Notes: generated by a model from the sequence alone, not told the origin. Shown: positions 50,901-62,702, counted from the first letter of the stretch. The stretch: 64,000 bases of DNA from Anaeramoeba ignava (GCA_028826165.1 JAPDFW010000147.1:84501-148500), one strand, 5' to 3'. Made by a program: numbers and translations.

Positions 50901-52927
50901 AGAAAGAAAAGAAAATTAAATTATTTGAATCTGAAAATCAAAAACAGGAAAATCAAAAGAAAGAAAAGAAAATTAAATCATTTGAATCTGAAAATCAAAA
51001 TTTGAAACAGGAAAATCAAAAGAAAGAAAAGAAAATTAAATTATTTGAATCTGAAAATCAAAAACAGGAAAATCAAAAGAAAGAAAAGAAAATTAAATCA
51101 TTTGAATCTGAAAATCAAAAACAGGAAAATCAAAAGAAAGAAAAGAAAATTAAATTATTTGAATCTGAAAATCAAAAACAGGAAAATCAAAAGAAAGAAA
51201 AGAAAATTAAATTATTTGAATCTGAAACTCAAAATTTGAAACAGGAAAATCAAAAGAAAGAAAAAGAAAATCAAAATCAAAAACAAGAAAATCAAAAGAA
51301 AAAAATTAAATTAAAATTAAAAAATTAAATTATTTGAATCTGAAAATCAAAAACAGGAAAACTTTAAAAGAAAAAAGAAAATCAAATTATTTGAATCTGA
51401 AAATCAAAAACAGGAAAATCAAAAGAAAGAAAAGAAAATTAAATTATTTGAATCTGAAACTCAAAATTTGAAACAGGAAAATCAAAAGAAAGAAAAAGAA
51501 AATCAAAATTTAAAACAAGAAAATCAAAATCTCAAATCTGAAATTCAAAATCAAAAAGAAGAATCAAATCAAAAGAAAGAAAAGAAAATTAAATCATTTG
51601 AATCTGAAAATGAAAATCAAAAACAGGAAAATCAAAAGAAAGAAAAGAAAATTAAATTATTTGAATCTGAAAATCAAAATTTAAAACAAGAAAATCAAAA
51701 GAAAGAAAAAGATATTCAAAATCTAAAATCAGAAAATGAAAACCAAAAACAAGAAAATGAAAAGAAAGATAAGATTCTCAAACAAAAAGATGAAGAAATT
51801 CAAAATATTAAATTATCATTTGAAAAAGAAATTCAAAAAGAAGAATCAAAACAAAATGAAAATAAATTGTTGAAGATTTTTTCAAATTCAGAAATTGTGA
51901 AAGATAAAGAATATGTTAAGAAATTACAAGAATGGATAAATGATAATGATTTTTTTTCTAAAATGAAAAAAGGATTTTCAGCAAAAAATGATGGATTTAA
52001 TTCTCAAAATTGGCATAAAGCAGTTGATGATAAAGGAAAAACATTAGTTATTATCAAAACAAAAGATAATTTTATTTTTGGAGGTTTTACTAAAGTTGGA
52101 TGGACAAATGATAAATCAAAATGGAGTGAAGAGCATGATGGAGGAAATTATGGATATATTAAAGATGAAAATGCATTTATTTTTTCATTAAGAAATGATA
52201 AAGGAGATAGAATACCAGAAAAGTTTATAATTAAACAAGGAAAAGAAGAATATGCAATTGAATATGATTTAAAAGATGGTCCAACTTTTGGAAGTAAAAA
52301 TAATAATAATATTATTAATTTAATTTAAAATAAAATTAATTTTAAATTAAATTATTATTAATTATTATTAAAATTAATTATTTATTTTTATTAAAATAGA
52401 TAGTAAATAATTTATATTTAATAAATATTTATTATTATAATTAAAATTAAATTAATAAATAATCTAAAATATTAATATAATAAATAATATTATTATTTAA
52501 ATTTAAAATAAAATCAATTTTAAATTAAATTATTATTAATTATTATTTAAATTAATTATTTTATTTTTATTAAAATAGATAGTAAATAATTTTATATTTA
52601 ATAAATATTTATTATTATAATTAAAATTAAATTAATAAATAATACAAAATATTAATATAATAAATAATATTATTATTTCAATTTAAAATAAAATTAATTT
52701 TAAAATAAATTATTATTAATTATTATTAAAATTAAATATTTATATTTATTAAAATATTTATAGGTGATATTTATTTAAATTCTGAATTACAAAGTGGTCA
52801 ATCATATTTTGGAAATAGTTATAATCTACCTAATGGAATTACTTATAAAACAAATGAAGCTAAAAGTTATTTAGCTGGTTCTTATAATAAATGGGTTGTT
52901 GATGAACTTGAAACTTATTTCATTTAA
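47976..52927 (+). CDS. BTB - coiled coil - TLDc protein
   Basis: Exons 47976-49671 and 52764-52927 give 619 residues. After an Asn/Glu-rich start, a BTB domain (about 45-145: FKDFSIFVENKSNP, IKVHKSILSSRSPFFNESLR, SYIYYGNI) and a BACK-like helical region lead to a Lys/Glu/Gln coiled coil made of near-repeats (KKEKKIKSFESENQN). A TLDc domain closes the protein (NDGFNSQNWHKTVDDKGKT, FIFGGFTRVGWT, DENAFIFSLRN, EYDLSDGPTFGG). The TLDc end is missing from the first exon; the small exon at 52764 supplies it (GDIYLNSELQSGQSYFGNSY), phase 1 to phase 1. Without splicing the frame stops at 49706. BTB proteins often bind cullin-3; TLDc proteins are linked to V-ATPase and oxidative stress. Neither role is shown here. 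Confidence 0.75.
49676..50340 (+). repeat. Satellite copies inside the TLDc gene intron (about 175-180 bp period)
   Basis: About four degenerate units, each containing aataatattattatttcaatttaaaataaaattaatttt, spaced about 175-185 bp. The first unit overlaps the codons just after the donor at 49672, so the array appears to have grown out of the 5' end of this intron. Confidence 0.75.
50612..52293 (+). pseudogene. Duplicated coiled-coil + TLDc module inside the intron
   Basis: A second copy of the coiled-coil and TLDc part of the preceding exon, lacking the BTB domain and a start codon. The coiled coil is expanded by many KKEKKIKLFESENQKQEN repeats and interrupted by stops around 50600 and 51326. 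From about 51468 the frame is clean to the TLDc end (NDGFNSQNWHKAVDDKGKT, FIFGGFTKVGWT, SEEHDGGNYGYIKDENAF). It has the same phase-1 GTAAAAAT donor, at 52294, and could splice to the exon at 52764. The TLDc parts of both copies are nearly identical at DNA level, so the duplication is recent or gene-converted. It may be a dead copy or an alternative exon. Confidence 0.65.
52300..52745 (+). repeat. Satellite copies downstream of the duplicated TLDc module
   Basis: Three units of about 176 bp with the core aataatattattatttaaatttaaaataaaat, at about 52303, 52478 and 52655, continuing to the acceptor at 52762-52763. Confidence 0.8.
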
Positions 52928-53094
52928 AAACTATTTTTCATTTTTTTTTCAAAATTCAATTTTATTTTCTTTTACTTTTAATCAAATTAAATTCTTCAAA
53001 TCAATAAATAAGAAACAAATTTAATTTTAAACAATTTAATTTTAATTTAAAAATATGATTAAAAATTTAATTAATAAATTTTGAAAATTGAAAA

Positions 53095-54050
53095 TAAAAA
53101 TTAATTATAATTAAAATTGGAATAATAAATAATTAAAAATATTAATATAATAAATAATATTATTATTTCAATTTAAAATAAAACAATTTTAAATTAAATT
53201 ATTATTAATTATTATTAAAATTAATTATTTATCTTTATTAAAATATTTATTCCACTTTTTTAATATATTTTATTATAATTAAAATTGAAATAATAAATAA
53301 TTAAAAATATTAATATAATAAATAATATTATTATTTCAATTTTAAAATAAAACAATTTTAAATTAAATTATTATTAATTATTATTAAAATTAATTATTTA
53401 TCTTTATTAAAATATTTATTCCACTTTTTAATATATTTTATTATAATTAAAATTAAATTAATAAATAATTAAAAATATTAATATAATAAATAATATTATT
53501 ATTTCAATTTAAAATAAAATTAATTCCAAATTAAATTATTATTTATTATTATTAAAATTAATTATTTATCTTTATTAAAATATTTATTCCACTTTTTGAT
53601 ATATTTTATTATAATTAAAATTGAATTAATAAATAATCCAAAAATATTAATATAATAAATAATATTATTATTTCAATTTAAAATAAAACAATTTTAAATT
53701 AAATTATTATTAATTATTATTTAAATTTTTAAATAAATTTATTAAAATATTTATTCCACTTTTTGATATATTTTATTATAATTAAAATTGAAATAATAAA
53801 TAATCCAAAATATTAATATAATAAATAATATTATTATTTCAATTTAAAATAAAACATTTTTAAATTAATTTATTATTAATTATTATTAAAATTAATTATT
53901 TATCTTTATTAAAATATTTATTCCACTTTTTTAATATATTTTATTATAATTAAAATTAAAATAATAAATAATTAAAAATATTAATATAATAAATAATATC
54001 ATTATTTCAATTTAAAATAAAATAATTTTAAATTAAATTATTATTAAATT
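53095..54050. repeat. Tandem satellite, period about 168 bp, about six copies
   Basis: The landmark ttattccacttttt recurs at about 53248, 53417, 53585, 53752 and 53919, spacing 167-169 bp, each followed by the aataatattattatttcaatttaaaataaaacaattttaaa core shared with the intron satellites. The array fills most of the 1,181-bp gap (52928-54108) between the TLDc gene (+) and protein B (-). No coding frame is supported there. Confidence 0.88.
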
Positions 54051-54108
54051 AAATTTAAATTAAATTAAAAATTAAAAGGATTTGAATCATTTTTATTGAT
54101 TAAAAAAC

Positions 54109-57100
54109 TTAGGCTTTGGTTGTTTTATTTCCTCCAAAAGAAAAACTATTTAGAAATAACCCTTTTTGAGTTGTGTTAGCAAACATAATAAACTCTTTAC
54201 CTTTCTTATGTTGCAATTTAATAACTTTCTCATCATCTTTCAATGGAATCACTTTTGTTTTTAAATCAACTAAATCGATAATTAAAGTTTTCTTATTTGT
54301 CACAATTTGAATATTTTTGGGATTAATCCAAATTACACCTTCTTCAACTTTCTCCCTTTTCTTATTCAACACAAAAATATCAAATTCATGTGGTCTTTGT
54401 TGATGAAGAGATTCTTGTTGTTTCATTTTGGAAAAGAGCTGAGAAACAAAGATCTGGAATTTCGCATGAAATTTTGTTCTTTGTTCTTCATTTGGAAAAG
54501 AAACGATAACTTTTTGATTCTTTTTTTTCGGTCCGTATTTTATTGTTAGAATATTATTCTTTTTTTGATCTAGCAAAACCTCAACTTGCGGACTGAATTC
54601 AATTTCAAGTTCCTTTTTCTGTGTTGACAAGCGTAGATAATCTGTGTGGAATAGCACAAAACCTTTGTCGATTACATTAGAATTGTCGTTCAAAATTTGA
54701 ATATCAAAAGTTTCGGATTTCTTGTTTAAATCGTTTTGGGAATCCATTTTGTCCTGGAAAATTTGCTTTTGAATTGTTAAAAATCGCACAAATTCGTTTT
54801 TTGTTTTTTCGTCACTAAACTCAATTTGGAAAGAATCACTTTTTCTCCAAACAATTTTAATCAAACGGAGATTATTTGTGTTGATCGCGATTTCAAAGTT
54901 ATTCTCGAAAGAGTATTGGATTTTTTGTGTTGGAAATTGGATCAGAACTTCCTTTTCATCAACAATAATTTTGGCGCTAATAAATTTCTTTTGTGGAATT
55001 GAATTTTGATCATGACTTTGCTTCTCATCCATGATTGAGACCTCGAACTCTTTGAATTGAGGATAAGACCTATCAGAAACTAAGTCTATGTTCTGGTCTC
55101 TTTTTTGTAAATTGTGATCCAAATTATTATTATTGTTGTTGTTCAAATTCTTATTGGTATTTTCGTTATTTGCATTGATTTCATTATCCTGTTCTTCTGT
55201 TTCAGAACTATCTTCATCAACATCCGATTCATAACCTTCTTTCAGTTGGAATTTCTTTAAAATGGTATTTTGGAAATGAGTGAAATTTCTGATAAACACG
55301 TTTTTGCTGCCTTTTTTTTGAAAAGAAACAATGAAGTTTGTTCTTCCAACAAAATAAACTTGAATCAAACTACTGTTTGATTTGTGGGAAAAAATTTCAG
55401 TTTCGATCACAGGATTCTGATATTTTTTGGTGTCTGAAATGAAGGAAATATCAGTGGGTCTCAGACATAAAATTGCTGAAGTAGGTGATTCTTGATTTTG
55501 GTCATACAGGGAGATACGGAAATTCCAAGAAGAGGAACCGAAGAAATCGTTGATATTGCATTGCTGGGCGTATTTAATGAAAAGTTGTTTTTGTTGTTCT
55601 TCGATGAAGGACAGAAGTAGTGATTTTGGTGATGGCAACTGAAGAACAATTTGCGAGCCCTCCTTGTCAAACAAGAAGCATTCATCGAGCTTGTATGTTT
55701 CGATTGTGTTGTCTTCATTTTTGATTGTGAGTCTATGGGGAGTCAGGAAAATACGCGATTTTTGGATCATTGATGCGTCGGGAAATTTCTCAGTAAGAAG
55801 ATTAAAAACAAATGATTTTTGTCCAATAGATTGTGCGAAATAATTGTCGCAATTTGTGTGGAGAAGCTGCTTGAATTCGGATGTTTGAGAAGGGTTTTGA
55901 AGCTGTATTTGCATGTATCCGATCTTGCCCATATCGATTTTGAGAGTGTTTTGGTTTTCCGAAATTGAAAGACTGGGAACAAAATCAAATGCTGCATTAT
56001 CAATAGGACAAGAAGCAGAAATTCCATCAGGAAGAATCCTTATTTTGCCGTAGAAATTTCCTACAGGAGTGATAAATTTGCAGTCAAAAGTGCCGCTAAG
56101 AATTGGGATGTTTTTTTGCAAATCCAGGTATTTTGTTTTGTATGAATCGAAAGCTTTTTGGAAAGAAATGGCCATTTTGGTATTTGGAAAGGAGACAAGA
56201 ACAAACTCAATCTCGTCGATCATGAGTCTGCATTTTTTATTATCAGAAGACTCCAAAACAGTCTTAGAATAATGCGAATAGAAACGCTGAATAAAGAATG
56301 TGGGGAATTTGAAAGAGAAGTGATCGGGATACAATGTGATTTTCCCGACTCCAAGTTTTGATCCATACAAATCATGAACATAAAGAGAAAATTGCACATA
56401 ATCTTCGTGGGAATTTTGTGGAGTATCAGAATCCTTTTGGTCTTGGGCGTTTGCATTTCCATAAAGAAATGTTGTTGGTGTAAGAATTGTTTTGGGGATA
56501 AAGTTGTGGATCGAGGAATCTAGAGAAGGGGAAAGAAGAGGCGAGTTTATAAGAGTTGATCCATCGCGTTTCTGGATAATTTTGTAGTTTGCGAGGTTTT
56601 TAAGAACCTCTCTGCTGATCTCATTTGTGGGGAAGAATCCGGGATGAGCAGCATGTTCGCGATGGGAGCGTGCTTCCTCTCTTCGATCAACAGCAAGCTC
56701 ACTCTGCACAACCTCTTCGTAATCCATACTCGAGAAAACTTGTTTGTATCTGAACTGCAACATGTCGAAGCAGCTGAGGGTTGTGGAAAGGAGAGTGCGT
56801 TGCCGAGAAGAGTTGCACACAATCAAAAGCGCATGTCCAGTGTCGATGCGCTCAATTGTGATTTTCAGGAGATTGTTGTGCTTGGAATGCGGCTGTATGT
56901 TGAGCAGGCCGTTATCTAAAGGCACAAATATTTGCGGTTCATTTTCCGCATAAATTGTAATTTGATTGCGATCCAATTTCAAAATTGCGACGACTGGATC
57001 GGATAAATTCTTCATCATTTTAACAGCAAAAGTAGCCTCGTTTTTCGACCAGCAACGAAGAGCTACTGCCATTGCTTCATGCGATTCCCCAAGCACATCT

Positions 57101-58872
57101 CCTCCAATCTCAAACGCTTCGGGGAAACTACCCGGATATTTCCGAAATAGATTGTATGTTTTCCAAAAAATAAAGCCTCTGATATTGCTTAAGAATTCCA
57201 AATAACATATAAATTTGCCATCAATTACTAATTCAAATTGCGCCAGATTTTCTGGGTTGATCAAAAGCTTGTGGTTCTTGTTTGTGTGCTTTAGAAGGAT
57301 TTTTGCTGTTCCAATCAATTGAATATGCAAAAAATACGTTGTTAATCTTATTGTTGCTGTTTGTGTTTGAGTTTCGCGATAAATTTGGACATCGAACTCT
57401 TGGAATCCTGTTGCGAAATTTGCTTGTATTGTTTGGACCCATTCGTATCCCATTTTTTTGGATTCTTCTTCGTTGATTTCTGGTTGGAATTCTATTAGTG
57501 ACATTTCGCCAACTTTTTTTGCGTGTTGTTTTTCTTCTAATCCGAGTTTTTGAGGAAGTGGATAGTCTTGTTTTATTGACATTTCTATGAAGTTTGGGAT
57601 GAAATAGGATATGAGAATTTTGTCTAAAGGATTATTGAATTCAACGATTATATTCTGTTGTTCCTGGAAATTGATCAATATTTCCAAGTTTTCCAAGTCT
57701 GTATTAATCTAATTTTTTGAATTTTATATAAATTATTTATAAATTATTTATAAATTAAATTTGTTTTACATCTTCTAATTGATCAATCTTTTGACTCAAC
57801 TTTTCCTGTTTTGATTGCAACCAAATTTCATAATTAAATAATAACAATATTCCAGGAAAATTTGGATCATCATAATTCCTTCCAGATCCAAAAAGAACAT
57901 TAAAACTAAGAGGAACTTGAAAAAATAGAGACCTAGCAAGCACATCAACAATTCTTAAAGAAGTTGATGGATATTTTTCAAGCAAAATTTGGCACAAATT
58001 ACAAACATTTTCATTTTCATTTTCATTTTCAATTTCAATTTCAATTTCATGATTTCGATCATTTTCTATATTTTCTTCGGAAAAATCAATAAGATTGCGA
58101 AACGCATCAGAATCTCGAAGACTTTGAAACCTTTTTGTGGCGTAAATCTTGTTTGTATTAGTATCTTGATATTCGATCCAAAGTAGAACTTGATTCAAAC
58201 TTAGCAAGTCGACAATTTCTAGTTCATCTTCTAATTTTTGATTTAAAGAAGCATGAACGAAATTTCTAAATTCTTGAGAGTCAATAATAGATTCGAACCC
58301 ACTTGAGGTATAATAGCAAGTAACTTGGGTTTTTTGGAGAGAAATGTCCGCACTCAAAATAAAAGCTGCCCTTATTCCATCAACAACGCTGACTTGTTGT
58401 TTTATAAAAGTGAATTTTTCGGGATAAATCATGTTCTTTTCCATTAATTTTTTCTCATAAATTGTGCGAATCTCTTGAATTAAAATATGCACTGGCTCGT
58501 AATTCTTGTTTTGGATAATCTCGTCTGGTTTCAACCGAAAACTCTCGGGTATTCCACACAAATGACTATATCGATTTAATCTTTTGATGTTTGAAATTGC
58601 ATCGTTTCTTTTTTATCACAAAGAAAAATAAAGATTGAGAAGAAAAAATGATTGTTAGATCAGCATAAAAATCATCTTCATGATTTCTTCTCTTTTTTTT
58701 GTAATTATTTGTTTGTTATGTTTATAGCTTACTTTTCTTTTTTTGATGAAGGAAGATATGGAAATAATGTCTCAATAGTTTCACATAATTTTTGTGTTAA
58801 TTCTTCAATTTTGATTTGTGAATTAATTTCTTTATGTAAAACTGAACTAATCCATAAATATAATTGATCCAT
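54109..58872 (-). CDS. Giant beta-repeat protein B with N-terminal CH domain
   Basis: Minus-strand exons are 58872-58733, 58607-57770 and 57708-54109, giving 1,525 residues with all phases matching. Residues 1 to about 95 read as a calponin-homology domain (MDQLYLWISSVLHKEINSQI, IKRLNRYSHLCGIPE, FRLKPDEIIQNKNYEPVHIL), so actin binding is possible. A helical segment with a short Glu-Ile/Asn tract follows. From about residue 400 the protein is made of about nine modules of 110-130 residues, each opening with a strand such as EFDVQIYRE, ATFAVKMMKN, QFSLYVHDLYG, TFDCKFITPVGN, SWNFRISLYDQ or TFDIQILND, and closing with a Phe-rich helix. The modules look PH-like (inference). An acidic Asn-rich spacer sits at about 55130-55250. 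It is paralogous to protein A at 25813-30733, which lacks a recognisable CH domain. Confidence 0.75.
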
Positions 58873-58878
58873 TTAAAC

Positions 58879-58935
58879 AAAAAAAAAGAATGAAAGAAAA
58901 AAAATGAAAGAAAAAAAAAATGAAAAAAAATTTTT
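58879..58935 (-). promoter_or_regulatory. TCATTTTT cluster before protein B
   Basis: Sense (minus) strand reads ttttttttcattttttttttctttcattttttttctttcattc, ending 7 bp before the ATG at 58872. The gap to the upstream PAS gene's stop is only 127 bp. Role inferred. Confidence 0.35.
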
Positions 58936-58999
58936 TTCATTAATTTATTTTAAAAATGAATTTGTTTTTTTTTTGACATTAACTTTTTCTTTTCCATTT

Positions 59000-61900
59000 T
59001 CAAATTTTTTTATTCTTTTCTAATTCATTTTGTTGTAAAATTGATTTGGCTTTTTCAATTTGAAGAAAAAGTTGATTATTTTTTTGTGTTAAAGTTTCAA
59101 CTTGTTTATTTTCTTGTTGAAGAATATTTTGTCTTTTTTCCAAAATTTTTGAAAGAGATTTTTTTTGATTTGCAAAAAAATTATCTCTTTTTATTTTTTG
59201 GATTGTCAAATGTATTTTTGTTTGATTATAAAAACTGAAAACTTGTTGAAAACAACCTTCAAGTTCATTACATAATTTTTTAAATTTAGTGAATTTTTTA
59301 GAATTTTTTGAAAGATTTAAAATTTTGGAGCAATAATTTCTAGCTTGTGATTCTTTTTAAAATTAAAATTTTAAATTTAAAATTTAAAATTAAAATTAAA
59401 ATTAAAATTAAAATTAAAATTAAAATTTAAATTTAAATTAAAATTAAAATTAAAATTAAAATTTAAAATTTAAAATTAAAATTAAAATTAAAATTTAAAA
59501 TTAAAATTAAAATTAAAATTTAAATATTTAAATATTTGAAATAAACTTATTTTACCAAAATGTCTTTCTTCAGTTGAATTTTGTGATTCTATTTGTGAAA
59601 TAACAAATTGTTTTTTTGATTTTTGATTTGAATTTGAAAGAAAATTATCAAAATTTTTGGTTTCATTTGGAAAATAATTAAATAATGATTGACGAGAAAA
59701 AACAAAAGAATTATTTGGAGGCCATGCTGTAGAATCTTGTGTAACTTTTTGAATTAAAGCTTGACTATATAATCTACCACCATAAGTAATAAAAGATATT
59801 TCAACAGAAGATAAAAATTGTTCTTCGTTTATTGTTTGAAAAACCCAACGAAATTTAAAATTTCCTCGTCTTTTTTTATTAAATATAAAATTAATTATCA
59901 AATTAATTATAAAATTATTTATAAAATTAATTATAAAATTTAATTATAAAATTAATTATAAAATTTATTATAAAATTATTTATAAAATTTATTATCAAAT
60001 TTATTATAAAATTTATTATAAAATTTATTATAAAATTTATTATAAAATTAATTATAAAATTTATTATAAAATTAATTATAAAATTAAATATAAAATTTAT
60101 TATAAAATTAATTATAAAATTAATTATAAAATTTATTTATAAAATTATATTAAAATTATTTATAAAATTTATTATAAAATTTATTTATAAAAATTTTATC
60201 AAATTTATTATAAAATTTATTATATAAAAAATTATAAAATTTATTATAAAATTTATTATAAAAATTTAAAATTAATTATAAAATTTATATAAAATTTATA
60301 AAATTATAAAATTAATTATATTATAAAATTTATTATAAAATTTTTATTAAAAATTTATTATAAAATTAATTATAAAATTAATTATAAAATTTATTATAAA
60401 ATTATTTATAAAAATTTATAAAATTATTTATAAAATTAATTATAAAATTAATTTATTATAAAATTAATTATAAAATTTATTATAAAATTTATTATAAAAA
60501 TTTATTATAAAATTTATTATAAAAAAAATTTATTATTATAAAAATTATAAAATTATTTATAAAAAATTATAAAATTTATTATAAAAAAATTAAAATTTAT
60601 TATAAAATTTATTATAAAATTAATTATAAAATTTATTATAAAATTTATTATAAAAAATTATTATAAAATTATTTATAAAAAATTAAATATAAAATTAATT
60701 ATAAAAAAATTTATATATATAAAAAATTATAAAATTATAAAATTTATTATAAAATTTATTATAAAATTTTATAAAATTATAAAATTAATTATAAAATTAA
60801 TTATAAAAATTTAAAATTATAAAATTTATTATAAAATTTATTATAAAATTAATTATAAAATTAATTATAAAAATATAAAATTTATTATAAAATTAAATTA
60901 AAATTAATTATAAAATTAATATATAAAATTTAATTATTATAAAATTATTTATAAAATTTATTATAAAATTATATTATAAAAAAATTTATTATAAAATTTT
61001 TATAAAATTATTTATAAAAATTATATTATAAAATTATTTATAAAATTAATTATAAAATAAAATTTATTATAAAATTTTTTATTATAAAATTTATTATATT
61101 ATAAAATTTATTATAAAATTTATTATAAAATTTATTATAAAATTTATTATAAAATTTATTATAAAATTTATTAAATTTATTATAAAATTTATTTATAAAA
61201 TTAATTTAAAAAATTATAAAATTATTTATAAAATTTATTATAAAATTTATTATAAAAATAAAATTTATTATAAAAATTATAAAAAAATTATAAAAATTTA
61301 AAAATTATAAAAAAATTATATTATAAAATTTATTATAAAATTAATTATAAAATTTATTTAAAAATTATAAAATTTATTATAAAATTTATTTATAAAATTA
61401 TTTATAAAAATTTATTTATAAAAAATTATAAAATTTATATAAAATTTATTATAAAATTTATTATAAAAATTTAATTATAAAAATTTAATTATAAAATTTA
61501 TTATAAAATTTATTATAAAATTTATTATAAAATTTATTATAAAATTTATTATAAAATTATTATTATAAAATTAATTATAAAAATTATTTATTATAAAATT
61601 ATTATAAATTAATTATAAAATTAAAATTATAAAATTAATTATAAAATTTATTATAAAATTTATTATAAAATTAATTATAAAATTTATTATAAAATTTATT
61701 AAAATTTATTTAAAATTTATTATAAAAATTATTAAAATTTATTATAAAATTTATTATAAAATTTATTATAAAATTTATTATAAAATTTAAAATTTATTAT
61801 AAAAATTATTATAAAATTAATTATTATTATAAAATTTATTATAAAATTTATTATAAAATTAATTATATATTTAATTATAAAATTAATTATAAAAAATTTA

Positions 61901-62433
61901 TTATATAAAAAATTTATTTTATAAAATTTATTTATATAAAAATTATAAAATTTATAAAATTAATTATAAAAAATTTATTATAAAATTAATTATAAAATTT
62001 ATTATAAAATTTATTATAAAATTAATTATAAAATTTATTATAAAATTAATTATAAAATTTATTATAAAATTAATTATAAAATTTATTATAAAATTTATTA
62101 TAAAATTTATTATAAAATTAATTATAAAATTTATTATAAATTTAATATAGTTTTTGGAATTTACTCTTGAAAAAGGGAACGAATAATAAGATCAGCATCG
62201 AAAGCTTTCATTCCAAAATTTGGTTGAAAATTAGCTGAAAGTTGCCAAGGTTCTTTTCCAATTAAATCTTTAGGTGATTCAGCTCCAAAAAGATGAAGAA
62301 AAAAATCATTTGCACTTATTAAAGAAAATGAACCACTTGGTTCCCAAATTGCAACTGCTGTGTCTTTTTTTCCCATTCTTTCAAGATATTTCCTAAAAAC
62401 TTTGTGACTAGGTTTTGTAGAAGGAACTCCCAT
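59000..62433 (-). CDS. PAS domain protein with C-terminal coiled coil
   Basis: Minus-strand exons are 62433-62165, 59869-59556 and 59352-59000, giving 311 residues. A PAS fold spans exons 1 and 2: AVAIWEPSGSFSLISANDFF, LFGAESPKDLIGKEPWQLSA, FDADLIIRSLFQE, then after the intron FKFRWVFQTINEEQFLSSVE and YGGRLYSQALIQKVTQDS, the usual last strands. Exon 3 is a Lys/Gln-rich coiled coil (ILEKRQNILQQENKQVETL, then NNQLFLQIEKAKSILQQNEL). PAS domains sense small ligands or mediate dimers; no output domain is attached, so it probably acts by pairing through the coil. Intron 1 (2,295 bp) splits the PAS domain and is pure minisatellite; intron 2 (203 bp) is an (aaaatt)n array. Confidence 0.8.
59360..59530 (-). 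repeat. Intronic (aaaatt)n array in the PAS gene
   Basis: About 170 bases of aaaatt and aaaattt units occupy intron 2 (59555-59353). Confidence 0.85.
59884..62150 (-). repeat. Intronic minisatellite, unit about 12 bp (ttattataaaat)
   Basis: About 2.27 kb of ttattataaaat/taattataaaat units, nearly perfect at both ends and decayed in the middle (about 60180-61320). Fills PAS gene intron 1. Composition is almost purely A/T. Confidence 0.93.
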
Positions 62434-62461
62434 TATTTAAATAAAATAAGAAAATAAAAGT

Positions 62462-62487
62462 AAAAAAAAAATGAAAAAAAAAATGAA
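62462..62487 (-). promoter_or_regulatory. TCATTTTT pair before the PAS gene
   Basis: Sense (minus) strand ttcattttttttttcattttttttt, 30-54 bp before the ATG at 62433. Role inferred. Confidence 0.35.
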
Positions 62488-62702
62488 TTTTACAAATAAA
62501 TCTAAAATAAAAAATAAATAATTTTGAATAAACCAATTATAAATTAAAAAAAGCAAATTTTTTTCACTTTTTTTTTCTTATCTTATTTTAAAAATAAAAA
62601 TAACAAAAAAAACAATAAAAAAACCAAAGTTTCTTTTTTAAATTATTAATCAAAAAAAAAAAGAAAAAAGAAAAAAAAAAGAAAAAAAATTGAAAAAATT
62701 AT

